Assembly (NCBI RefSeq): GCF_037893015.1
Contig: NC_133666.1
Span: 462,696,867-462,760,866, forward strand
Direction of reading: 5' to 3'
DNA from: Macrotis lagotis
Lineage: Eukaryota; Chordata; Mammalia; Peramelemorphia; Peramelidae
DNA: 64,000 bases
How positions within the stretch are numbered: position 1 is the stretch's first letter; the number at the start of each line of letters is the position of its first letter. Under the pieces are notes generated by a model that worked only from the letters and a program-made list of their open reading frames with translations, had not been told where the DNA came from and searched no databases. This document shows, one piece after another, positions 56,733 to 64,000 of this stretch. The position numbers and the translations under genes are program-made.

Positions 56733-56872
56733 TTTTGCAAGGCAATGGGGTTAAGTGACTTGCTCAAGGTCACACAGCTAGGTAATTATTATGTGTCTGA
56801 GACCATTTTTGAACTCAGGTCCTCCTAACTCCAGAGCTGGTACTCTATCCCCTGCACCACCTAGCTGCTCCT
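56733..56872 (-). mobile_element. tRNA-derived SINE with target duplication
   Basis: TTTGCAAGGCAATGGGG...CCACCTAGCTGCTCC. The flanks AGGCATTACTTTT / AGGCATCACTTTT (56720-56732, 56873-56885) differ at one base. Confidence 0.93.
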
Positions 56873-56885
56873 AGGCATCACTTTT

Positions 56886-58044
56886 TATTCAAACGATTTC
56901 TATAAAATTTTAGTGCTTTTCATCACTGGTGATAATTTTTACTGCATATATTTCTTTTAAAGAAAACTCATTTTAGTGGCATGACATATCTGGGGGTAGT
57001 CTATATTCAATACTTTATTATTCTAGTGCAAGATGTAAGATCATGTGGGAAATTTGATATACTTCTATGAATATGGCAACGATAAGGGTAAAATATTTTT
57101 AAATGTTAAAATAAACTTACTAGTTCCTAACCTGAGTCACATTTTAATGCTTATCCCCTTTCCCCTCATTTAACCCTAGGATTTATGGTATATATTAAAT
57201 GCACTTTATAAATACTATTTCATAAAACATTTTTATGGATTGGATGGATATGGACTGTTCCATTTTAAAGTATGGTCTCATGGGACTCTGTGAAGTGCTC
57301 AGTAAAATTGGGAATTGGAAATGTATGACAATGCTTTAGTGATTTCATTAACTTCATGTCATCAACTTTGCCTAAAACTTGTTGAAGAATAAATACTTTT
57401 CATGGACTAATTGATCTTTTAAACTGCCCCCAAATATACAGAATGAAGTTGCTAGGATGTTGTAGATGGCCACCCAATAAAACTAGGTTACTTTGATTAT
57501 TGCATTTCAACCAGTCACACCAATGTCTCTGTGGGTTATTAGTCATTAGTAGGAAGGATTGCAATGTCAAATTGATATTACCTATTTGTCTCAGTAGTAA
57601 GGTCATACAGTCATTAACCACCTCATTTTGTAAAGAGTCTATATTAAAATACAAAATAAACTGCTAAGAGGTCTTAACTTTCATTTCCTCTTGGATACCA
57701 CTATGTAAGGCTAGGGAAAGTTTTTCTGGTTAGGAAAAAATGATCTGTATTTTACATGTATCACTTCTTCATAACAAAATTAGCTTTTTAGGAATTTTAA
57801 TTATTGTTAAAAGGTAGAAACTTTGGGTTCCCAATAGACAGGAGGATAGCTACTACTTCAGAGGGGATATAAGTATCTGATTCCCCATTCATTGCTAGGG
57901 TAGGGAAGGGGATAGTTATAAAATCTGAACTGCCTTTAATGCTGGTGAGCCATGGTGGGCAAGACTTGTGAGAAGGTCACAGCCTAGCTTTGGGGGTGGG
58001 TGGGTAGGAATGGGAAATTAAATAGAAGATAAGAAACATAGGAT
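56886..58044. other. Unassigned sequence of about 1.1 kb
   Basis: No recognised repeat. An 84-codon minus-strand frame (57400-57654) has no known motif. Confidence 0.4.
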
Positions 58045-58225
58045 CATGAACTTGAAATTGATAGGGATCTCAGATGTCATCTGCTCCAACCTGCAAATTA
58101 TGAATATGAAAAATGAGATCCAGAAGCCATAGAAGAAACAACTAGCAGAGAGATGGGATTTGAACCTGGGTCCTTTGCTATCAAATTTACTGTCCTTTTC
58201 TTCCTGTAACAAGTTTATTATGGAC
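58045..58225 (-). mobile_element. L3/MIR-like repeat
   Basis: TTGATAGGGATCTCAGATGTC, CTCCAACCTGCAAATTATG, GGGATTTGAACCTGGGTCC. Confidence 0.6.
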
Positions 58226-58419
58226 CTTAAGAAGGAAGACACTGGTAAATATTTGACAATTATTTCTGACAGTGGAAAGTATAGAGGGGGTAGGTTGGAA
58301 AAGTGAAAAAGGTATGTATTCAGGATACCTTTGCAAGTTTAATCTTTATTATTAACATTTTCTCCATTGCTTTCTTAAGTTTAGACTATCAATGAAACAA
58401 TGAATAAATAGACAAATAA

Positions 58420-58612
58420 ATAAAGACCTGATTTGTAGCTTCCTGATTTCTTGAAGAACATGACACCAGTGGGCCTCTTCTGATTCCATGATTCCAGAAG
58501 AGGAAGTGAGTCTGTTGACTTTGCACATCACCCTCTCTCTTAAATCCAACTCACTTACATATCATAGTATTGCTTCCCTGGTGTCATGGTCTTCTTGGAG
58601 AACAATCAATAA
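58420..58612 (+). mobile_element. Composite SINE, 3' half
   Basis: TTCCATGATTCCAGAAGAGG, TTAAATCCAACTCACTTAC, TGGTGTCATGGTCTTCTTGGA, then a CAATAACAA tail. Same 3' half as 11130-11330. Confidence 0.7.
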
Positions 58613-58769
58613 CAAATTTTCACACTAAAAATTTAACACTTCACTCCCTAACCCAAAGGAGCAGGTTTTTAGTACACCTGTAACTTTCCATTTTCCTAAG
58701 GATTGTTATTTGATCTTTTAGTGGTGATATATTCAAGGAAAGCAGAAAGGAATTCTTAAGGTATGTCTG

Positions 58770-60130
58770 TTATCCCCAAGATGTCCTCTGAAGAGGGGAC
58801 TGCATTGGGTCATCTAGTCCAACCCATACCTGAAGATGAATCTTCTGTACAACTTACCTGACAAGTTAGAATCCATTGCTTGATTTCCTCAAATGAAGGA
58901 AAACATACTTGCTCTTAAGGCCATCCCATTCTATTTTTAGACAGATCTTATTCTTTAAAAGTTTTTCTTGATATTAAGCTTAAAATTGACTCTTTTCAAT
59001 TTCAATCGGTTATTTACAGTTTCTCTCTCTAGGGATCTTTTGAAAAAAAATATTGTCCCTCTTTCACATGACAGCCATTCTTAACACTAGACTCCCAATT
59101 ATTATGTGCTCCCTAAGGCTTTTTTCCTCCAAACTAAACCTCTCCATTTCTTTCTACCAATACTTATATGGCATGAATGCATGACTCTTCATTATCCTAG
59201 TTACCCTTCTCTGTATAGTCTCCAAATTATTGATTTTCCTCAAATGTGATAGACCTCTAAATACAGTGTGACCATGGTAGAATGCAATGAAACATGATTT
59301 GTGGATAGTAGTTTTCTTTTTATGCAATCCAGGATCACATTAGCTTTTGACCAGCTACTGTCTACTCTGATTGAGTTTTCACTTGACTGAGACCCTCAGA
59401 TCTTTTTCAAGTTAATTATTTTCTAGCCTTTCCTTGCCCATTATATATTTGAGGAGGTTTTTTTTTTTAAAATTCCAGGTACAAGACTTCACATTTATCT
59501 TTATTAAATGTCATCTTACTTAATTTGATCCATTGTCATCCATGTATTTGCTATCCTTGTCAGTACTGTGTCATCTGAAAATTTGATGTCTATGATATTT
59601 CTTTTTTTCCAGATTATTAATAAAAATGGCAAATAGTAGCGGTTCAAGGACAGTGCCCAATTACATGCCATAGAGTTGTCCTCCTTTCAAGTTGACATTG
59701 ATTCATGAATGATTCCTAGGGTCAAGACATTCAACTGGTACTGAGTCTAACTAATTACACTATCTTCTAGTCCACATATTGTTATTTTTTAATAATAGCA
59801 ATAGAGATTTTATCAAATGTCTTGCTAAAATCTATATATGTCAAACTTTCCCCTGATCTGCTAAGAGATTTATCATACATTCTAGAATTTTCTAAGGAAT
59901 AAAAGTCAAATATACTAGATTTACACTAGTGTGTAAACTGCGCTTTCTTCCTTTTTTGTGAAAGTTGGACAACATCTACCCTTCTAAAATTTTGTGGTAT
60001 GTTTCTCATTCTCTAAGATTTTTTGAAAATGACTCATAATTATATATCAAAATTTTTTCAGTGCCTGAAAATGTAGTGTATCTGAGATACATGATCTGAA
60101 TTTACCATGTTACTTAATTAACTTGGTATT
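58770..60130 (-). mobile_element. L3/CR1 LINE relic (RT C-terminal part to 3' end)
   Basis: The plus strand follows antisense CR1 order: GTCATCTAGTCCAACCCATACC; AGTTTTTCTTGATATTAAGC; TTACCCTTCTCTGTATAGTC; CAGGATCACATTAGCTTTTG; GACCCTCAGATCTTTTTCAAG; then AGTACTGTGTCATCTGAAAATTTG (about 59561-59584). In complement, that last piece encodes KFSDDTVL, the RT F-A-D-D active-site region. 59780-59860 holds ATCAAATGTCTTGCTAAAATC, the complement of the DFSKAFD-type region. Many stops and frameshifts. The age is great, as L3 is pre-therian. Confidence 0.8.
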
Positions 60131-60164
60131 GACTCCAAATTAGTCTTTTTGTTCTTTTCCTTCC

Positions 60165-60220
60165 AGTGCGTTACCTGGTACAAAGGTGCTTCATAAATGT
60201 TTATTGACTATGACTATAGA
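60165..60220 (+). mobile_element. L2/MIR tail fragment
   Basis: GCGTTACCTGGTACAAAGGTGC then TTCATAAATGTTTATTGACTA. Confidence 0.5.
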
Positions 60221-60477
60221 CTATTATCCTTGACAGAAAAAAAAAAAGAATGGAAACAAGCAATGGCTGAGCAGCTTTGTCTTCTCTTTGTCACCAATTA
60301 TCATTTCCCCATCTAGTCCATGAAGAGCTTTATCCCTTATTTGATCCTCTTTTTTTCCCTCCAATATAGTTTAGAAGAAAAATAACCTTCTTTGTTATCT
60401 TTAGCTTTCTTCACTAGATTGACTCATTTGGGGCTTTAGCCTTCCTGACCTTATTTTAACAAAAAAGGAGAAAATAA

Positions 60478-60720
60478 ACCTTTTTAAAGTACCTGCTCTG
60501 TGCCAGATACTGTGCTTAGCCATTTACAAATATCATCATTGGTCCTCTTTGAGATAGATGCTATCATTATCCCCGTTTTACAGATGAGTAAACTAAGGCT
60601 GGCCATGGCTAAGTGACCTGCTCAAGGTCATACATCTTATAACTTGCTACAGGTTGTAATTTAAATCCAGGTTTTCCTGACTCCAAGTCCAGTATTCTAT
60701 GTGCTCGGCTACCTAGGTAC
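60478..60720 (-). mobile_element. THER1/MIR
   Basis: GCTCTGTGCCAGATACTGTGC, ATTATCCCCGTTTTACAGATGAG, AAGTGACCTGCTCAAGGTCAT, TCGGCTACCTAGGT. Confidence 0.9.
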
Positions 60721-61109
60721 CTTTCCATGCTTTTGTATTTATCCATAATTACCTGTTTCGCTTTCTTCCTTGGTCTTTTTAAAATTTAAACTAGGCAATA
60801 ATTTACATACATTTTGACCTCCTGAGACAATTCCCCTCCCCTTTTCCCTTTATGGAATTATTACCTTTTGTATCTTCAAATTTTCATTCTTGACTATTTC
60901 CAATTCCTTCTAAAAGGTTATCTAACCTACATAGTGAGTTCATGGCAGATCTACCCCTAATTGTGTATTCTTTTAATCTCTCTGTAAAATTAGGGACTTG
61001 AATCTTTGGTGTCCAATACTCTTTTCAACATTAAAATTTAAATTTCCAATCACCTTATTGAAGTCATTCCCAGATTAAGGAAAACTAAGAAGGAGCAGTG
61101 AAAAAAAAA

Positions 61110-61230
61110 TGCTGACCCAGGACTTGACAATCTAGAATAGAATCATAACTCTGCTGCTTTCCAGCCATGTGACCTTGGGCAAGTCACTGAACATCTCCGA
61201 GTCTCAGGTTTCTCATCTAGAAAATGACTC
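61110..61230 (+). mobile_element. MIR, 5' and core
   Basis: CTTTCCAGCCATGTGACCTTGG, GCAAGTCACTGAACATCTCC, TCAGGTTTCTCATCTAGAAAATG. Confidence 0.85.
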
Positions 61231-61436
61231 GCACCTTTCCAGGAAACCTTTCTTGGTACTTTCCCAGCCCCTACTGCTAATATCTTCCTCTGAGTCTATT
61301 TCATCTATTTTATATATTTTTGTATGTTCACTTGTCTGCATGTTGCCTTCCCAATAAAATCATGGGTTCCTTGAAGACAGGGAATGTGTTTGTACTTTTC
61401 TTCTTATCCCCAGCATTTAGCATAGTGCTTAGCAAA
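61231..61436 (+). mobile_element. L2 3' end, followed by MAR1
   Basis: TCCAGGAAACCTTTCTTGG, TCTGCATGTTGCCTTCCCAAT, AAGACAGGGAATGTGTTTG, ATTTAGCATAGTGCTTAGCAAA. Confidence 0.8.
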
Positions 61437-61676
61437 GAGGATGGCTAAGTAGTGTAGTGAACAGAATTCCAAACCTGGTAGTTTTACCTGAGTTCAAATC
61501 TGGCCTTAGATATTCCTAGCTTGTGACCCAGAACAAAATCCTACTAAACCCGATTTGCCTCAGTTTTTCATGTGTAAAATGAACTGGAGAAGGAAATGGC
61601 AAACCATTTTGATAATAGAAAAACCCAAAAGGAATCACAAAAAATCAGACAAGATGGAAAAAGTTGAATAATAACA
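61437..61676 (+). mobile_element. MAR1-type SINE
   Basis: GGATGGCTAAGTAGTGTAGTG, GAACTGGAGAAGGAAATGGC, AAACCCAAAAGGAATCACAA, tail TTGAATAATAACATG. Confidence 0.85.
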
Positions 61677-62099
61677 TGTTAGTTTACTGACTTAAATAAA
61701 CTTGTCCTAAAGGATCTCAAATGTGCTGTTTAACTCTAAACCTATGATTTCTGAACATGGGTGAAACTAATTCACTGAAATGAACTGAAATTTTAATGAC
61801 TGCATATATATGGGGCTTGGTTTAACCTACACCTACTGTGAGAAAAATAAGCTTAAAGTTAGGAAGCTGAAGATAAAAATTAAGAGTTAACCATCAAAAG
61901 AACTTATGCTATGAAAAGTATGCTAAGGACCCTCTTTAGTTTCTCCTTATGACCTGACTCTTACTTAAGAGTAATAACCATATGCACAGGAGTGTAAGTA
62001 AAATCCTTTGAACTTGCCTAATGAAATCCAAGGAAATTGAGTCTAAAGACCTACATGAGTTTTCCAGAAGATCAGAAGCAGAAAATCATGTTTTCATGG
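61677..62099. other. Unassigned sequence
   Basis: I see no gene or repeat. Confidence 0.35.
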
Positions 62100-62540
62100 G
62101 ACTTTGATTTTTTTTTTAAGTAAAGCTTCCAGTTCCTGGATGACTAAGTCTATCCTTCTGGATTACCTGGACTGCTTTGTATAGGATCCAGTGAATGCAG
62201 GGGGTCTCATCATCATCTTTTTACAGGTTGATTTCCTAGTTTTCCTTAGAGTTTCTTTTAGTTTTGTCATTCCATTTTTGTACAGGTCCAGATGGTTTTT
62301 GCAAAGAATTCCATCCATCCAATCCATGAATACACACAGAGGCATGAGGTCCAGCAACAGAAAATGTTCCAGAAGCTGAAGCATTTGGAAAAAAATAAAA
62401 GGCCTTAGCCAAGGAAGTAAGTGTTGAGGAAGCTAAAGATGCTTTTGTTTCAGGGATTTTTGTGTCTTCTTTAGTATCTCCATTTATAAAGGGTCTCATA
62501 AAGTCACTTTGGAAGGCCCGATGAAGGAGATTCATTATCT
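62100..62540 (-). other. Coding-like non-repeat segment, unidentified
   Basis: On the minus strand one frame is open for 99 codons (62236-62535). A second, in another frame, is open for 73 codons (62163-62384) and, after one stop, continues as RRIDLVIQELEALLKKK to 62109. Residue composition is protein-like (LEHFLLLDLMPLCVFMDWMD). An A10 run (minus strand) follows at 62107-62116 but is also readable as lysines. It could be a decayed processed pseudogene or chance. No gene identity is offered. Confidence 0.3.
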
Positions 62541-62599
62541 AAGACCTCACTAGAGTGCAAACTCACTTAGATTCTTCCTTACAAAGAAAGACACAGTCA

Positions 62600-62735
62600 G
62601 GGCATCAATAAGCATCCTTAAATATCTACTGTGTTCTAAAAACAGAGATTCAAAGAAAAAAAAAGGCAAAAAACAACTCTGGCTCTCAAGGAATTCCCAT
62701 TCTAATAGGGAAATAACATAAGGGCAGAAGCTGAT
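62600..62735 (+). mobile_element. Unclassified ancient repeat
   Basis: TAAATATCTACTGTGTTCTA, CAGAGATTCAAAGAAAAAAAAAGG, GGCTCTCAAGGAATTCCCATTC: layout shared with 13148 and 33962. Confidence 0.5.
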
Positions 62736-63175
62736 ACTTCTCTATGGGTTTCAAAATAAAATGAGATCCTGCTCATCTATTCCAAATATATGCCTTCCCC
62801 CCCCCAAATGGCCAAGGCAACAGTAACAGTAAATGGCTGTTCAGGGTATTAAAAAGCCAACCAGCCAAAATTGCCCAAATGAGAATCAGGCAGTGGACCT
62901 AAAACATTGGAATAAGCTCATTTCTGTTCACTTTCTGTGGGAATTTATATTTGCAGGGGCACTATGGCAATATTTGCTGTAAACAGATGTTTGTAATCAC
63001 CTAGCCCAGAGATATGGAGAATAGTGGAAAGAGGTGTGAATGATTTGAAAGGAGAAAAGATTGCATTAATACTTGTAGGCCCAGCAAATGAAAATATAGT
63101 AGGACAAACAATATTTTCCCTTGGATAGTGAATTTTTTAAAAATGATTTTGAAATATTTTCAAGATTATTGTAAT
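62736..63175. other. Unassigned sequence
   Basis: No feature apart from a C9 run near 62798-62806. Confidence 0.4.
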
Positions 63176-63334
63176 AGGGGGGCAGCTAGGTGGCACAGTG
63201 GATAAAGCACCGGCCCTGGAGTCAGGAGTACCTGGGTTCAAATCCAGTCTCAGACACTTACTAATTACCTAGCTGTGTGGCCTTGGGCAAGCCACTTAAC
63301 CCCATTTGCTTGCCAGAAAAAAAAACCTAAAAAA
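63176..63334 (+). mobile_element. tRNA-derived SINE with 14-bp target duplication
   Basis: GGGGGGCAGCTAGGTGGCACAG...AAAAAAAAACCTAAAAAA. The perfect duplication AAGATTATTGTAAT lies at 63162-63175 and 63335-63348. Confidence 0.95.
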
Positions 63335-63348
63335 AAGATTATTGTAAT

Positions 63349-63596
63349 GGGTGCTCCATAAGATTATTTTAATAGGCTAAATTTCTAAAGCAAAATACTA
63401 CTGCAGTAATGTATTGGTACTCCACTTGACTCCCAGGAAAAACTTTGGCACTTTCCTTTACCTGTTTATTAGTCAGTTTTTAAAACTTCAATAATTATTG
63501 CAGCTAAGGATAAATTTGCAACAACAGAGCTGTCGATCAGCAATTGGAAGTGAGCCAGTTTATCACAACAGGAACCAAGGACACAATAAATCTCTC
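63349..63596. other. Unassigned sequence
   Basis: Short unique-looking stretch between the last SINE and the satellite. No feature was seen. Confidence 0.4.
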
Positions 63597-64000
63597 TCAC
63601 ATAAAAAGAGGGAGAAGGGGGGAAGAGAGAGACAGAGAGATAGAGAGACAGAGAGAGGAAGAAAGATAGATAAACAGATAGAACACAGAGAAACAGAAAG
63701 AGAGACAGAGATAGACAGAGGCAGAGATAGAGGCCGAGAGACAGAGAGAGAGGCAGAGACAGAGACAGACATAGAGAAACAGAAACAGACAGCAACAGAG
63801 TCAGAGATAGAGAGACAGAGATATAGATAGACAGAGAGAGGGAGAGAGACTGACAGGGACAGAGACAGAGATAGGGAAATAGAGACAGAGATGGATAGAG
63901 GCAGAGACAGAGAAATAGAGACGGAGATAGATACAGAGAGACAGAGATAAAGTCAAAGATAGAGAGAGACAGAAACAGAAATAGACAAAGACAGAGAGAG
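63597..64000. repeat. Purine-rich GACAGA/GAGATA satellite, runs off window
   Basis: About 400 bp of irregular (GACAGA)n, (GAGA)n and (GATAGA)n units with almost no T or C runs on the plus strand. The frames through it (Arg/Glu/Thr-rich on plus, Ser/Leu-rich on minus) are repeat artefacts. The right boundary lies outside the window. Confidence 0.95.

Noticed and set aside
63469-63830. 108- and 110-codon overlapping frames at the right end
   Set aside because: Both read through the GACAGA satellite on opposite strands and have repeat-derived composition.
1-64000. CRISPR arrays, prophage or operon-like gene order
   Set aside because: The repeat content is clearly metatherian. No spaced direct-repeat array or bacterial gene density exists.
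1-64000. LTR retrotransposon or endogenous retrovirus
   Set aside because: No paired long terminal repeats, primer-binding site or gag/pol-like segment was recognised. All RT similarity is to LINE clades.

Overview
The window is AT-rich, CpG-poor metatherian (marsupial) genomic DNA. The evidence is its repeat content. There are dense copies of a tRNA-derived SINE whose 3' end reads CCTTGCAAAAACCTAAAA, and many copies of the longer MAR1-type SINE with an RTE/BovB-like 3' half (GCCAAGAAAACCCC...ACAACTGAACAACAACAA). There are also MIR/THER1 CORE-SINEs, marsupial-type L1 fragments, and old L2 and L3/CR1 LINEs. The sequence alone does not settle the species or order. I could not support any host protein-coding gene, functional RNA gene, CpG island or promoter. 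The window is therefore intergenic or deep-intronic sequence. The short open frames are chance frames or pass through SINEs, LINEs and microsatellites.

Layout. 1-6.7 kb holds a tandem pair of minus-strand SINEs, a SINE with a perfect 15-bp target duplication, an L3/CR1 relic carrying a MAR1 insertion, a MIR and an L1 3' end. 6.85-9.9 kb is one plus-strand L1 (ORF1 end, ORF1-ORF2 spacer, endonuclease, part of the RT, 3' UTR). An opposite-strand L1 3' end, two SINEs and TA/CA microsatellites interrupt it. 10-15.5 kb is mostly unrecognised DNA with a few old SINEs and an unclassified repeat. 15.5-19.4 kb holds a polypyrimidine tract, a 1.6-kb L1 3' half, a pogo/Tigger DNA transposon relic with part of its DNA-binding domain, and antisense L1. 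20-34 kb is scattered MIR, MAR1, L2 and microsatellites, with a 100-bp two-unit tandem duplication. 35.4-38.2 kb is a long L2 ORF2 relic carrying a short TIR element. 40-44 kb has a hAT-like MITE and L1 ends in both orientations. 48-50.4 kb is a long antisense L1 ORF2 relic. 51.7-54.3 kb is L2 endonuclease and linker sequence, and 55.4-55.7 kb is a third L2 piece. 58.8-60.1 kb is an antisense L3/CR1 RT region. The window ends in a purine-rich GACAGA-type satellite that runs off the edge.

The interest is archaeological: several LINE clades, non-autonomous SINEs that use LINE-type 3' ends, and at least three DNA-transposon relics, layered in a readable insertion order. I saw no recognisable LTR element, endogenous retrovirus or CRISPR array, and no convincing new biological system. 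Two short non-repeat open frames on the minus strand (near 14.5 kb and 62.3 kb) are the only places where an exon or gene relic is worth testing. All repeat calls come from recall of family consensus sequences and internal comparison, without a database search.
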